Shown: positions 28,396 to 38,439, counted from the first letter of the stretch. The stretch is DNA of 64,000 nucleotides from Mesobacillus subterraneus (GCF_020524355.2 NZ_CP129019.1:2480001-2544000), one strand, 5' to 3'. A program made the numbers and translations. Notes: generated by a model not told the origin, from the sequence alone.

Positions 28396-28910
28396 GAAAG
28401 AAGCCCTTCCATCGGCTCAATTACAATAAGCTTTTCCTTGACGTCTACTTTCTTTACTATGTCCTCAATATAAGGAATCAAAAGTTCCTTTCCAGCTGGT
28501 CCTTTGACAACCCAGACATCGTTGGCGCCTGGAGTGAGAATTTCAATTACCTTTCCGAGTTCTTCACCTTCAGTTGTTACCATGTTGCAACCGATAATAT
28601 CCTGGAAATAGAACTCGCCTTCCTCAAGCTCACCTCGCTGCGTTTCTGGAACCTTGAGGATGCCGCCCTTCATTCTTTCTACCTCATTGACATTTTCGAA
28701 ACGTTCAAAGGTCAGCAGGTTAAAATTCTTGTGAGTCCTATGGCTTTTCACAATCAATTCCTCAGGTTCCTTTGAACCAGGCATGAATAAGAGTAAAGAA
28801 TTCCCTATCTTGTAGCGTTCCTCAGGAAAGTCAGTTCTTGATATGACCCTAACTTCCCCGCGTATCCCATGTGTATTTACAATTTTCCCGACATTAAAAT
28901 ACTTTTCCAT
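28392..28910 (-). CDS. rimM: 16S rRNA processing/ribosome maturation factor RimM
   Basis: A 172-residue factor for 30S head assembly that binds S19. The N-terminal domain begins [19 protein letters not shown]; the C-terminal PRC-barrel (from about residue 95) contains [16 protein letters not shown] and [21 protein letters not shown]. It starts 7 bp after ylqD and overlaps trmD. Confidence 0.95.
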   Translation of the reverse strand: MEKYFNVGKIVNTHGIRGEVRVISRTDFPEERYKIGNSLLLFMPGSKEPEELIVKSHRTHKNFNLLTFERFENVNEVERMKGGILKVPETQRGELEEGEFYFQDIIGCNMVTTEGEELGKVIEILTPGANDVWVVKGPAGKELLIPYIEDIVKKVDVKEKLIVIEPMEGLLS

Positions 28911-28917
28911 TGCTCAA

Positions 28918-29310
28918 TCACCTCTCGCGAATTTCGGCAACGATGCCATCTTTCACAATAATAGTCTTTCCAGAAAGAAACTCATCCCATTGGTCACCTA
29001 CACTGATATCGACGACACCTTGCAACTCTGTTTCTTTAATTTCACTCCCTAGCGGAAGAATATGTAGTTGTTCTATTTGGAAATCCAGGAGCTTGATTTT
29101 TTCTTTATGGACTTTGATTTCTTGTTCAAAATGCTTCTTCAATGTTTCGGGCGGAAACTTCCTGGATTTTTCAAGCTTCTTCAATTCAAATCTCAGTTGA
29201 TCGCATTCCTTCTGCAGCTGAAGCTTTCTGGAGTGATATTTTTGGTGGATTTTCTCCTTGCTTTCTTCTGTCAGTACCTGTTTGACAATGATTGTTTGCA
29301 GTACCTTCAA
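28918..29310 (-). CDS. ylqD: YlqD family protein
   Basis: A 130-residue protein matching the B. subtilis YlqD family by order and composition. It begins MKVLQTIIVKQVLTEESKEK, has a long charged coiled coil at about 25-85 (LQKECDQLRFELKKLEKS), and ends with a compact beta-rich part, VGDQWDEFLSGKTIIVKDG, in which IIVKDGIVAEIRE resembles a small OB or PRC-like strand set. No membrane segment. Function unknown; its constant place ahead of rimM-trmD suggests a link to ribosome or RNA work, which is inference. Confidence 0.8.
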   Translation of the reverse strand: MKVLQTIIVKQVLTEESKEKIHQKYHSRKLQLQKECDQLRFELKKLEKSRKFPPETLKKHFEQEIKVHKEKIKLLDFQIEQLHILPLGSEIKETELQGVVDISVGDQWDEFLSGKTIIVKDGIVAEIRER

Positions 29311-29448
29311 AGCATTTCCCCCTTAAAGCCAACCTTATTAAAGAAATATTTTCCAGACCTTTTGCAAGGAATGTTCCTGTTCACCTTTTCATATCAATAC
29401 TAATCATTATTCCAAGTATCTATTATACCTTAATTTCTACAAATAGAA

Positions 29449-29473
29449 AAAAGGAGGGTTACCCCTCCCTTTT
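29449..29473 (-). terminator. terminator after khpA
   Basis: GGAGGG-TTAC-CCCTCC with flanking AAAA and TTTT, about 30 bp beyond the khpA stop. It may partly separate the SRP operon from ylqD-rimM-trmD-rplS. Confidence 0.7.
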
Positions 29474-29504
29474 CAAACAATCATATTGTATTATCGCTTG
29501 ATTG

Positions 29505-29747
29505 TTATTCGACGATTTCCAAGAAAATCTTCTTTTGCTGTGATGAGCCTGCTGCATAGACTACTGTTCGAATCGCCTTTGCAACGCGTCCCTGCTTACC
29601 AATTACTTTGCCCATATCACTTTTGTTGACGGCAAGCTTATAGGTAACGCGCTGATCCTCTTCATGTTCATTTACATGGACATCTTCAGGGAAATCAACA
29701 AGTGGTTTCACGATCGTCTCAATTAACTCTTTCATGGGCGTGTCCAC
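29505..29747 (-). CDS. khpA: KH domain RNA-binding protein KhpA (YlqC)
   Basis: An 80-residue single KH domain protein. The GxxG loop lies in MGKVIGKQGRVAKAIRTVV, followed by a last strand KKIFLEIVE. KhpA pairs with KhpB (Jag) in Gram-positive bacteria to bind many RNAs and affect cell division and elongation. It starts 2 bp after rpsP, as in B. subtilis. Confidence 0.93.
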   Translation of the reverse strand: MDTPMKELIETIVKPLVDFPEDVHVNEHEEDQRVTYKLAVNKSDMGKVIGKQGRVAKAIRTVVYAAGSSQQKKIFLEIVE

Positions 29748-29749
29748 AA

Positions 29750-30022
29750 TTACTTGCTAAGCTTTGAGTTGTGGAATTTTTCCATGATACCTTGCTTAGA
29801 GAACAAGTTGCGCACTGTATCAGATGGTTTAGCACCGTCATTCAACCACTTAAGAACCAACTCTTCATTAAGTTCAACCTTTGCTGGTTGAGCAACTGGG
29901 TTGTAAGTTCCTACAGACTCGATGAAACGACCGTCACGTGGTGAACGGGAATCAGCTACTACAATACGATAGAAAGGAGACTTTTTTGCTCCCATACGCT
30001 TTAAACGAATTTTTACTGCCAT
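29750..30022 (-). CDS. rpsP: 30S ribosomal protein S16
   Basis: A 90-residue ribosomal protein. I chose ATG 30022, after GGAGGTG, because it gives [20 protein letters not shown], the invariant N-terminus; the frame extends to 30055, but those residues are leader. [22 protein letters not shown] is conserved. Lies between ffh and khpA. Confidence 0.97.
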   Translation of the reverse strand: MAVKIRLKRMGAKKSPFYRIVVADSRSPRDGRFIESVGTYNPVAQPAKVELNEELVLKWLNDGAKPSDTVRNLFSKQGIMEKFHNSKLSK

Positions 30023-30132
30023 TTTAAATAAGCACCTCCGAATAGTTTCACACAAGATAGAATAATACCAAATTGAAAACAGCTTGTAAAGTGTTTTTTT
30101 CTTTACAGACTGAAAATACCTGAATTTACAAG

Positions 30133-31486
30133 TTAAAACGGGTTGAACGGCATTTTGAAGCCGCCTTTTTTCTTGCCTTTTTGCTGCATATTTGTCATTT
30201 GCTTCATCATTTTTTTCATATCCTCGAACTGCTTGAGCAGACGGTTGACTTCCTGTATGGATGTACCGCTTCCCTTTGCAATCCGCTTTCGCCTGTTGGC
30301 GTTGATGATTTCAGGATGTGTTTTTTCGTTGGCCGTCATCGACTGGATGATTGCCTCGACATGTGAGATTTGCTTCTCATCGATTTGAAGATTGTTCATG
30401 CCCTTGATTTTGTTCGCTCCTGGCATCATTTTCAGGATTTCATCCAATGGTCCCATCTTCTTTACCTGGCCAAGCTGATCCAGGAAATCTTCAAGGGTAA
30501 ATGATGCTGTACGCATTTTTTTCTCGAGCTCTTTCGCTTTTTCTTCATCGACGTTTGCCTGAGCCTTCTCAATTAGCGTGAGGACATCACCCATACCAAG
30601 GATCCTAGAAGCCATTCTTTCAGGGTGGAACGCCTCAAGTGCGTCCAGCTTTTCACCGAGACCGACAAATTTTATCGGCGTATTGGTAACAGCGCGAATT
30701 GACAGCGCGGCCCCGCCTCGTGTATCACCATCGAGCTTTGTCAGAACGACACCGGTCAAACCAAGCTGTTCATTGAAGCTCTGGGCAACATTGACAGCAT
30801 CCTGTCCAGTCATCGCATCGACGACTAGGAAAATCTCATCAGGTTTTGAGAGCTCCTTGATCTGCTTAAGCTCATCCATCAAGTTTTCGTCAACATGAAG
30901 ACGGCCCGCAGTATCAATCAGGACATAGTCATTATGGTCTTCCTTCGCTTTGGCAATTGCCTGCTTTGCGATTTCTACAGGACTGACCTGGTCTCCCAGT
31001 GAGAAAACCGGCATGCTCAATTGCTTGCCGAGCGTCTCGAGCTGCTTGATGGCAGCTGGACGATAGATATCGGCAGCTACAAGCAATGGTTTACGGTTGT
31101 ATTTTTTTTCGCAGGAGATTCGCAAGTTTTCCGGTTGTAGTCGTTTTACCTGCACCTTGAAGACCGACCATCATAATGACTGTCGGCGGACGATTTGAGG
31201 CAGCAATCTTGCTTTGCTCTCCGCCCATCAGCTCGGTGAGTTCTTCTTTAACAACCTTGATGACCTGCTGGCCTGGTGTCAGGCTTTTTACAACCTCCTG
31301 GCCAACTGCCCTTTCAGTGACTTTCTTAACGAAATCTTTTACAACTTTAAAGTTAACGTCAGCCTCAAGAAGAGCTAGACGGACCTCTCGCATCATTTCT
31401 TTTACATCCGCTTCAGATACCTTGCCTTTTCCGCGGATTTTTTGCATCGTATTTTGCAGTCGGTCGGCCAATCCCTCAAATGCCAT
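30133..31486 (-). CDS. ffh: signal recognition particle GTPase Ffh (frameshifted in an A8 run)
   Basis: Ffh binds signal sequences and the SRP RNA and delivers ribosomes to FtsY. The N domain and P-loop ([20 protein letters not shown]) read from 31486. At a run of eight A (plus-strand T at 31102-31109) the frame shifts and stops. The rest, from [17 protein letters not shown] through [13 protein letters not shown] and [14 protein letters not shown] to the Met-rich M domain and its PFNPF tail, is open in another frame to 30133. Seven A would give [11 protein letters not shown] and a 450-residue protein, the family size. The gene is essential in B. subtilis, so the break is probably not real. 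Confidence 0.88.
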
Positions 31487-31499
31487 ATCATGTGCCTCC

Positions 31500-31829
31500 C
31501 TAGTCTAATTTCTCAAGCTCGGCTATCATTTCATTTAAATCTTGGTTGTTTTCTCCATTGTCAATAAGTTCTTTCATTTTTGAAATAAGCTTATTTCTTT
31601 TTTGGAATTTCTCAAACAACGACAGCTTCTCTTCGTATTCCTCGAGCATCGCTTCCGTCCGTTTGATGTTGTCGTATACAGCCTGCCGGCTAACATCATA
31701 CTCTTCAGCAATTTCTCCGAGCGAATAGTCATCAAGATAGTAAAGAGCCATATAACTGCTTTGTTTAGGAGTAAGCAATGCTTGATAAAAATCATACAAA
31801 TAATTCATGCGGTTCGTTTTCTCAAGCAT
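31500..31829 (-). CDS. ylxM: YlxM, SRP-associated helix-turn-helix protein
   Basis: A 109-residue protein of the UPF0122/YlxM family. It contains a sigma-70 region 4-like helix-turn-helix at about 25-65 ([20 protein letters not shown] followed by [13 protein letters not shown]) and a charged C-terminal helix. In streptococci YlxM binds the SRP and modulates its GTPase activity. It is the first gene of the ylxM-ffh-rpsP-khpA operon, 13 bp before ffh, with a strong promoter upstream. Confidence 0.93.
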   Translation of the reverse strand: MLEKTNRMNYLYDFYQALLTPKQSSYMALYYLDDYSLGEIAEEYDVSRQAVYDNIKRTEAMLEEYEEKLSLFEKFQKRNKLISKMKELIDNGENNQDLNEMIAELEKLD

Positions 31830-31869
31830 TTCGATTCCCCCATGTTAAGTGAAATACCTTTACATTAAG

Positions 31870-31898
31870 AGTTTACACACGATCATCTTCCCTGTCAA
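31870..31898 (-). promoter_or_regulatory. sigma-A promoter of the ylxM-ffh operon
   Basis: Minus-strand TTGACA (31898-31893), a 17-base spacer and TAAACT (31875-31870), about 40 bp upstream of ylxM. The -35 box is perfect. Confidence 0.75.
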
Positions 31899-31929
31899 GA
31901 AAAGTTCTTTACAGCGTTTTGCTGGTATA

Positions 31930-32934
31930 TCAAGATTCTTCCGCTGCTCCTTCTTCCTCCACCAGGTCGGCGAACAGTCCATAAACATATCTTTCAGCAT
32001 CGAATTCCTGTAAATCATCCATTTTTTCGCCTAGTCCTACAAATTTCACAGGAATGTTCAGCTCATTTCGGATTGCCAGAACAATTCCGCCCTTCGCGGT
32101 TCCATCAAGTTTAGTCAGTACGATGCCGCTCACATCAGTAGCTTCTTTGAAGGTTTTAGCCTGGATCAGGGCGTTCTGTCCTGTTGTTGCATCAAGCACA
32201 AGCAAGACTTCATGTGGTGCTCCCGGAACCTCGCGCTCAATGACACGCTTAACCTTTTCAAGTTCTTTCATGAGATTGACCTTGTTTTGCAGACGTCCGG
32301 CAGTATCGCAAATCAGAATATCTGCCTTTCGTGACTTAGCAGATTGTACAGCATCATACATGACGGCAGCGGGGTCAGAACCCTCTGCCTGCTTGATGAC
32401 GTCGACACCAACGCGATCACCCCATACTTCAAGCTGTTCGATTGCACCAGCCCGGAATGTATCTCCCGCCGCAAGAAGGACCTTTTTCCCTTCACTTTTG
32501 AATTTATGGGCTAATTTGCCGATTGTCGTTGTTTTGCCGACACCATTGACACCGACGAATAAAATGACTGTCAACTCATCCTCCTGGATGTTCAACTGGA
32601 AAGAGTCGTCTTCAGCACCAGACTCGTAAATTTCGACTAGCTTTTCGGAAATAACAGACTGAACTTCCCTTGTGTCCTGGATGTTACGGCGCTTAACCTC
32701 TTTCTTCAGCTCCTCGACAAGCTCCATTACTGTATCAAAGCCAACATCAGCCTGGATTAAGATTTCCTCAAGTTCTTCGAAGAATTCTTCATCCACTTTC
32801 CGGTAACGTGATACAAGATCATTCACTTTGCTCGAGAAATTATCCCTGGTTTTCGTCAAGCCATCTCGGAATTTCTCTGTGACACTCTCAGTCTGTGTCG
32901 TAAACTTATCTTTTAATTTCTTAAAAAAACTCAC
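31930..32934 (-). CDS. ftsY: SRP receptor FtsY
   Basis: A 334-residue membrane-associated GTPase that receives ribosome-SRP complexes. The N domain has an amphipathic start (MSFFKKLKDKFTTQTESV) and a helical region; the G domain shows GVNGVGKTTTIGKLA, GDTFRAGAIEQLEVW, DTAGRLQNKVNLM and TKLDGTAKGGIVLAI. It lacks the long acidic A domain of enterobacterial FtsY, as usual in Bacillus. The gene follows smc by about 108 bp and lies ahead of the SRP operon. Confidence 0.97.
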   Translation of the reverse strand: MSFFKKLKDKFTTQTESVTEKFRDGLTKTRDNFSSKVNDLVSRYRKVDEEFFEELEEILIQADVGFDTVMELVEELKKEVKRRNIQDTREVQSVISEKLVEIYESGAEDDSFQLNIQEDELTVILFVGVNGVGKTTTIGKLAHKFKSEGKKVLLAAGDTFRAGAIEQLEVWGDRVGVDVIKQAEGSDPAAVMYDAVQSAKSRKADILICDTAGRLQNKVNLMKELEKVKRVIEREVPGAPHEVLLVLDATTGQNALIQAKTFKEATDVSGIVLTKLDGTAKGGIVLAIRNELNIPVKFVGLGEKMDDLQEFDAERYVYGLFADLVEEEGAAEES

Positions 32935-33042
32935 AGTCCCATCGCCTTTCTACTTAAATTCAAAAATATCTCATTCCGCTTCGAGAATGGACCAGTTATG
33001 ACTTCTGATTTCTCGAGACGGAACAAGGGTATTACACGTTTC

Positions 33043-36000
33043 TTATGCTTTCACAAGTTCATTCGAATCTTCAAGCCGGACGGATACCAGCTTGGATACT
33101 CCTGACTCCTGCATGGTTACACCATATAGGACATCCGCTTCCTCCATTGTGCCCTTACGGTGTGTAATGACGATAAATTGAGTTTCATCTCGGTATTTCT
33201 TCAGATATTGAGCAAAGCGGTACACATTGGCTTCATCCAATGCTGCTTCAACCTCATCAAGAATGCAGAATGGCACTGGACGAACTTTCAGGATTGAAAA
33301 CAATAAAGCAATCGCAGTCAACGCCCGTTCGCCACCAGATAATAGCCCTAGGTTTTGCAGTTTCTTTCCGGGAGGCTGGGCGACAATTTCGACCCCTGTG
33401 TTCAGCAGGTCTTCAGGCTGTGTCAGCCGCAGGTCCGCTCTTCCACCACCGAACAACGCCTGGAACACAGACTCAAAGTGTGAGCGGATGGCAGTGAATG
33501 TATGCTCAAATCGTTTTTTCATCTCGTGGTCCATTTCCTCGATGACAAGGAACAATGTGTCCTTTGCTTCCTGGAGATCATTCCTCTGCTCCAACAAGAA
33601 TTCATAACGCTCTGAGACACGCTCGTATTCTTCAATTGCACCAAGATTTACCGTACCTAGTTCCTCTATTGCCATTTTGATGAGCTTTACTTTTCTTCTA
33701 GCCTCATCAGCAGGAATTGTTAATGGATACTGATCCTTTGCAGCTTCATATGAGAGCAGGTATTCCTCACGAAGATGGGCAAGCTTATTATCCAATTCTA
33801 CATCAAGCCTGTTCAGCTTCACTTCTTCATCTTTAAGGACTTCATTGATGCCCTTTAGCAATCTCCTAAGCTCCTTGGATTCAAGCTCCTGATCTTCAAG
33901 CTTATTCTGAAGCTCAAGCCGTTCATGTCTCCGTGAAGAAATCAACTTAAGCGTTTCATTTTTGTCCTGGAGTTTTCTTTTTGCTGCTTCTTCCAGTTGC
34001 GTTTCCCCGGAGGAGCTATCGGTCATTTCAGAGGAAAGAAGGGATAAGTCTTCTTTTAAAATATCGAGTTTCCGGGTGTGATCCTCTGCCTGGATAACTG
34101 CAGAATCCAGCTTTTCCTTCACATGGGAAAGCTGAGCTTTCTTGGATGCCAGACTGATTTTCAACTCACTGATTTCTGAAACAAGAGTATCCTTTGAAGT
34201 AGAATTCGAGTTCTTCAGCTCTGTTAAACGCTCTATTTCTTTATCAAATTGAACAAGATCCTGCCGATACTGAGCTAATAAACCATCGAGTTCAACCAAT
34301 CTGGATTCTAGCTTTTCCTTGTCTGAGTCGAGCTGGGTCTTTTCGGAATCGTATACCGATAAGCGTTCATTAATATTCTTCTGTTCCAGCTCCACTTCCC
34401 GCAAGTCACCCTTCAAGCTTTGCTGCTTAAAACGAAGCTCTTCTCCTGTTTTTCGCAGCACTTCCAACCTTGTTTCACTGACTTGTGTTTCAGCCTTTAA
34501 TGATTTCACTTTCGATTCAAGCAAGTTTGTCTTTTCTTCCATATCAGTTAGCTTACTTGTTAGTTCTTCTAATTCACCCTTACGGCTAAGCAATGAACTC
34601 GATTTTTGTTTTACCGCCCCTCCAGTCATAGAACCACCGGGGTTGACCACATCTCCATCAAGCGTGACAATTCTGCTGCGATACTGCAGCATTTTGGCAA
34701 TTTCATTGGCACCCTTTAAATCTCTGGCAATCACAACATTGCCAAGCAAGCTTTTTACGGCTTCAGCGTATTTTTGATCGAATTGTATCAAATCAGCAGC
34801 CGTTCCAATATACTCACTATTCCCTGACAGAACCGCGAGCTGTGATGAAGCGAGATACTTGCCTTTTATGATGCTGAGAGGTAAGAAGGTTGCCCTGCCG
34901 AAGGATTTTTGCTTCAGAAACTGAATTGCTGCTCTGGCATTCTCTTCGTTTTGAACAACAATATGCTGCATTGCACCGCCAAGAGCTGTTTCAATCGCCG
35001 TTTCATATTGTTTTGGAACATGGATTAATTCAGCAATCGCCCCTTCAATTCCCTGCAGACGATTGTCCCTGGCTTTTAGCACTTCTTTAACACCCTGGAA
35101 AAATCCAGAATAGTCTTCTTCCATTTCTTCAAGCATTTCCTTCTTTGATTTAGCCTGCTGAAGATACTGATATGCCTGATAGAGGGTTTTCTCTTGCTTA
35201 TCATAACTATTTCTTAAAGACTCAAGCTTCTTCTGTTCTTCAAAATAGATCTTTGCCTGTTCCTCCAATTCCTGCTGCGAAGAAACGACCTTTTTTTCTA
35301 TTTCTGCTTTCTTACCATTGATTTCATCGCGAATCGAGACAAAGCGATCATTTTCACTGTCAAGCTTTGACCCTTTTGCTGCTTGCTGCTGCAGTTGCTG
35401 TTCAATATAGATTTTTTCATTTTTAGCGCCGGCCTGTTCGTTCAGCACCTCGATGTAGTCGCTCTTGATTGAATCGATTTTCAGTTCGACATCTTCACTG
35501 TAAAGCTTTAGTTGCTCCTGTTTTTCCTGAAGTTCTTTTTGAAGTGAAGAAGCTTCAGCCGATAATGCAATGACAGATTCTTCGTATTCGTCCTTCTGTT
35601 TTTTCAAAAAGGCCACAGAAGAAGTCAGTTCCTCGATATTCTTTTCGAGTTGTCCCCTATTTTGTGAAGCGTTCTTCTTTCGTTCCTTGAGAACTTCTCT
35701 TCGGCCTTCCAGCTTTTCAAGCTCCTCACTGGCATGCAAAAGCACGTTCTGCAAGTCGCTTACCGATTCATCAAGTGCAGCAAGCTGGTCTCTCATTTTT
35801 TCGATTTGTGCTTCTTTTTTCTGAAGGACAGCAGACTGCTTTATTTCATCTTCTTTATGCTGTTCAAGCTGGATGGACAACTGTTTCCATCGTCCATGCA
35901 GGTCCTCGATTTCATATGCAGTCAGCGCAACTTCAATCTGTTCAAGCTCTTCCTTTTGCTGCATGTAATCCTTTGCAATCGAAGCTTGAATCTTCAGCGG

Positions 36001-36609
36001 CTCTACCTGGACTTCTAGTTCGTGTATGATGTCAGTTACGCGATTTAAGTTCTCCTGAGTTTCAAAAAGCTTACTTTCTGCCTTTTTCTTGCGGGATTTA
36101 TATTTTAGGACACCAGCAGCTTCTTCAAATATCGTCCTGCGATCCTCAGGCTTGCTGTTAAGGATTTCCTCCACCCTGCCCTGGCTGATAATGGAGAAGG
36201 CTTCACGGCCAAGTCCGGAGTCCATAAATAATTCAATAATATCTTTTAGTCTGCAATTCTGATTATTGATTAAATATTCACTGTCACCAGACCGAAAAAC
36301 ACGCCTTGTTACACTCACTTCATTGTAATCGAGTGGCAATGATTGATCTTCGTTATCGAGGGTCAATGTTACTTCCGCAAAATTCAGCGGTTTCCGCGAA
36401 TCACTTCCGGCAAAGATGATATCTTCCATTTTTGCACCGCGGAGCGACTTGGCCGATTGTTCTCCCAAAACCCAGCGGATGGAATCAGTGATATTGCTTT
36501 TCCCGCTTCCATTAGGACCTACAACAGCGGTCACACCAGGAACGAATTCTACTGAAATCCTCTCAGCAAACGATTTAAAGCCGACCACATCTAATCGTTT
36601 TAAAAACAA
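33043..36609 (-). CDS. smc: chromosome segregation/condensin protein Smc
   Basis: A 1188-residue SMC ATPase, 1186 in B. subtilis. The N-terminal head has VVGPNGSGKSNITDSIRWVL (Walker A, 30-39). Long coiled-coil arms flank the hinge at about 500-670, with the glycine-rich GGSMTGGAVKQKSSSLLSR segment at its end. The C-terminal head has the ABC signature LLSGGERALTAIALL and Walker B FCILDEVEAALDEANVY. With ScpA and ScpB it compacts and separates chromosomes. It lies between rnc and ftsY, as in B. subtilis. Confidence 0.98.
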   Translation of the reverse strand: MFLKRLDVVGFKSFAERISVEFVPGVTAVVGPNGSGKSNITDSIRWVLGEQSAKSLRGAKMEDIIFAGSDSRKPLNFAEVTLTLDNEDQSLPLDYNEVSVTRRVFRSGDSEYLINNQNCRLKDIIELFMDSGLGREAFSIISQGRVEEILNSKPEDRRTIFEEAAGVLKYKSRKKKAESKLFETQENLNRVTDIIHELEVQVEPLKIQASIAKDYMQQKEELEQIEVALTAYEIEDLHGRWKQLSIQLEQHKEDEIKQSAVLQKKEAQIEKMRDQLAALDESVSDLQNVLLHASEELEKLEGRREVLKERKKNASQNRGQLEKNIEELTSSVAFLKKQKDEYEESVIALSAEASSLQKELQEKQEQLKLYSEDVELKIDSIKSDYIEVLNEQAGAKNEKIYIEQQLQQQAAKGSKLDSENDRFVSIRDEINGKKAEIEKKVVSSQQELEEQAKIYFEEQKKLESLRNSYDKQEKTLYQAYQYLQQAKSKKEMLEEMEEDYSGFFQGVKEVLKARDNRLQGIEGAIAELIHVPKQYETAIETALGGAMQHIVVQNEENARAAIQFLKQKSFGRATFLPLSIIKGKYLASSQLAVLSGNSEYIGTAADLIQFDQKYAEAVKSLLGNVVIARDLKGANEIAKMLQYRSRIVTLDGDVVNPGGSMTGGAVKQKSSSLLSRKGELEELTSKLTDMEEKTNLLESKVKSLKAETQVSETRLEVLRKTGEELRFKQQSLKGDLREVELEQKNINERLSVYDSEKTQLDSDKEKLESRLVELDGLLAQYRQDLVQFDKEIERLTELKNSNSTSKDTLVSEISELKISLASKKAQLSHVKEKLDSAVIQAEDHTRKLDILKEDLSLLSSEMTDSSSGETQLEEAAKRKLQDKNETLKLISSRRHERLELQNKLEDQELESKELRRLLKGINEVLKDEEVKLNRLDVELDNKLAHLREEYLLSYEAAKDQYPLTIPADEARRKVKLIKMAIEELGTVNLGAIEEYERVSERYEFLLEQRNDLQEAKDTLFLVIEEMDHEMKKRFEHTFTAIRSHFESVFQALFGGGRADLRLTQPEDLLNTGVEIVAQPPGKKLQNLGLLSGGERALTAIALLFSILKVRPVPFCILDEVEAALDEANVYRFAQYLKKYRDETQFIVITHRKGTMEEADVLYGVTMQESGVSKLVSVRLEDSNELVKA

Positions 36610-36656
36610 TATGGCTCTCCCCTTTCCAGTTATACTATTTCTCTAAGTTGTCATTC

Positions 36657-37022
36657 GAAAAGCGCAAGCGCCTTGTCCAGCCCCGACAAGCGCTGGAGGG
36701 CCGACCAGTGAAGTCGTTCTTTGACTTCACCTGAGCGGACCGAAATCGAAAAGTATAGCCGACTGCCCAGAAACGCAGAAACTGGAGACTCCGACAAAGA
36801 AGCGCTTTTGGCTTCTGCCGGCGGAGTTGAAGTTTCGGAGTTTCTAGGAGGCGAAACTAGACAATTCGAAAAGCGGAGGCGACTGCCCAACTCCGACAAG
36901 CGTTGGAGGGCCCTGACAGTGAAGTCGTTCTTTGACTTCATTGGCAGGACCGAAGCGTCTCGAGGAGTTAGGAGCCGCAGCTAGACAAGCGACTCGAGGG
37001 GCTAGGCGCTGGAGCTAGACAA
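36657..37022 (+). repeat. family A intergenic repeat, composite copy
   Basis: This 366-bp block fills most of the gap between rnc and smc. It holds three segments: one starting GAAAAGCGCAAGCGCC (36657), an unusual central one (about 36741-36866, starting GAAAAGTATAGCCGACTGCC, with GGAGACTCCGACAAAGAAGCG and a GGCTTCTGCC hairpin), and one starting GAAAAGCGGAGGCGACTGCC (about 36870). The end GGCGCTGGAGCTAGACAA closes the first. The arrangement looks like one element with two others set inside it. No supported gene lies here. Confidence 0.85.
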
Positions 37023-37065
37023 TTTTGAATTTTAGATGCATCTTCTTTTGTAAAAATCGTTCTAT

Positions 37066-37833
37066 TTATTTATCGTCCGTTTCCATATTTGCTTCCATAT
37101 GGGACTTCAATTTTTCGAGTGCCATCTGGGCAGCATGCTGTTCTGCTTCCTTTTTCGAACGTCCTGTCCCTGTTCCTAGTTCTTGCCCATTTAGGAAGAC
37201 ACGGGATTCGAATTCACGGCTGTGTGCAGGACCAATTTCCTTCATAATCCTGTATTCTAGCGACCCTGCACCATCTCTTTGAACGAGCTCCTGAAGCTGG
37301 CTCTTAAAATCCATCACATGAGAAAAAGCACCAGCATTAATTTTTGGAAACACAATTTCTTCCAGGAAGTTAGTGACTGTTTCAATTCCCTTGTCCAAGT
37401 ATAAGGCACCGATGAAGGCCTCGAAGACATCAGCCAAGAGAGCTGGCCTGGTTCTGCCGCCTGTCATTTCCTCTCCCTTGCCAAGCAATACGAGTTCACC
37501 AAAGGACAGCTCGTTGGCAAACGCCACCAGCGATGGCTCGCAAACTACAGCTGCGCGCAGCTTCGTAAGCTCTCCTTCACTCATCATTGGATACTTTTTA
37601 TACAAGAATTGGGACACAGTCAATTCCAAAACAGCGTCACCAAGAAACTCCAGCCTCTCATTATCTTCATGAGGCTTCCTGCGATGCTCATTCACATAGG
37701 ATGAATGGGTAAAAGCCTGCTTTAAAAGCTTATCACTATCAAAATGAATACTAATATGATCCTGGAATTCTTTAAATTTCTGCTCCTTAGCGCGGATATT
37801 CTTTTTTTCTCTTTCTCTTCCATTGTTGCGCAT
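37066..37833 (-). CDS. rnc: ribonuclease III Rnc
   Basis: A 255-residue double-strand RNA endonuclease used in rRNA, scRNA and mRNA processing. The catalytic domain carries the signature [14 protein letters not shown] and the acidic residues of [16 protein letters not shown]; the C-terminal dsRNA-binding domain (about 178-248) has [20 protein letters not shown] and [20 protein letters not shown]. It is downstream of acpP, as in B. subtilis, but separated from it by a terminator and a 370-bp gap. Confidence 0.97.
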   Translation of the reverse strand: MRNNGREREKKNIRAKEQKFKEFQDHISIHFDSDKLLKQAFTHSSYVNEHRRKPHEDNERLEFLGDAVLELTVSQFLYKKYPMMSEGELTKLRAAVVCEPSLVAFANELSFGELVLLGKGEEMTGGRTRPALLADVFEAFIGALYLDKGIETVTNFLEEIVFPKINAGAFSHVMDFKSQLQELVQRDGAGSLEYRIMKEIGPAHSREFESRVFLNGQELGTGTGRSKKEAEQHAAQMALEKLKSHMEANMETDDK

Positions 37834-38161
37834 GATTTATTCCACCTTGCTCATAATTTAAAGCTGTGATTGCATGAATTGCTGTTTAAAATGACTATGC
37901 ATTTTACAAAACAATACAGACTAATTACAGTTTACAAAAATTAACGTCTATAAAGCAAAAAAACTTGGCTTAATTCCAGTAGATTACTTAATTATAAGGA
38001 AAACATGGGAGCTTTTTATACAGAAGCTATTTTCGCGGGGATGATCGCTTTTCGTATAAAAATAGTAAAAGGACATAAAGTGCCTTCTTCTTTTAACACC
38101 TCCATAGCCTTACACACATCCTTATCCAGGCAACTAAGTATGAGAAGACCATTTACAGAAG
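37834..38161. other. intergenic gap between acpP terminator and rnc
   Basis: About 330 bp of A+T-rich DNA. It probably contains the rnc promoter, but I found no box pair good enough to mark. One 63-codon plus-strand frame (38005-38196) is discussed under rejected items. No repeat element is seen. Confidence 0.5.
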
Positions 38162-38189
38162 AAAGCCCCGTTTATAAAAACGGAGCTTC
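38162..38189 (-). terminator. terminator after acpP
   Basis: AAGCCCCGTTT and AAACGGAGCTT pair over 11 bp (one G-U pair in the minus-strand RNA) about 17 bp past the acpP stop, followed by TTTCTT. Confidence 0.75.
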
Positions 38190-38205
38190 TTTGTAAATCG
38201 AACAA

Positions 38206-38439
38206 TTACATTTGGCTATTTATGTAGTTAACAGCGTCACCAACTGTACCGATTTTTTCAGCATCATCATCAGAAATTTCCATGTCGAACTCGTCCTCTA
38301 ATTCCATAACCAATTCAACGACATCAAGGGAATCAGCACCAAGATCATCTTTAAAAGATGCCTCTAAAGTTACTTGAGATTCTTCTACTCCCAAACGGTC
38401 AACAATAATTTTTGTTACGCGTTCTAAAACGTCTGCCAT
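38206..38439 (-). CDS. acpP: acyl carrier protein AcpP
   Basis: A 77-residue acidic carrier protein. Ser37 in [20 protein letters not shown] receives the phosphopantetheine arm that carries growing acyl chains. It is the last gene of the fapR-plsX-fabD-fabG-acpP operon. The 219-bp space after fabG is unusually long and contains a family B repeat (38517-38596). The ribosome site GGGGAGGTG is strong, as expected for an abundant protein. Confidence 0.98.
   Translation of the reverse strand: MADVLERVTKIIVDRLGVEESQVTLEASFKDDLGADSLDVVELVMELEDEFDMEISDDDAEKIGTVGDAVNYINSQM

Noticed and set aside
31091..31155. Programmed ribosomal frameshift in ffh
   Set aside because: Ffh is not known to use frameshifting, there is no stimulatory structure that I can see, and eight other genes have similar insertions.
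36651..36984. Open frames on both strands across the composite repeat at 36657-37022
   Set aside because: They follow the G+C-rich repeat rather than a gene and have no start signals or family resemblance.
38005..38196. 63-codon plus-strand open frame (MGAFYTEAIFAG...) between rnc and acpP with an AAGGA ahead of its ATG
   Set aside because: It runs through the acpP terminator hairpin, resembles no family I know and has no promoter I can see; the ribosome site may be chance in A+T-rich DNA.
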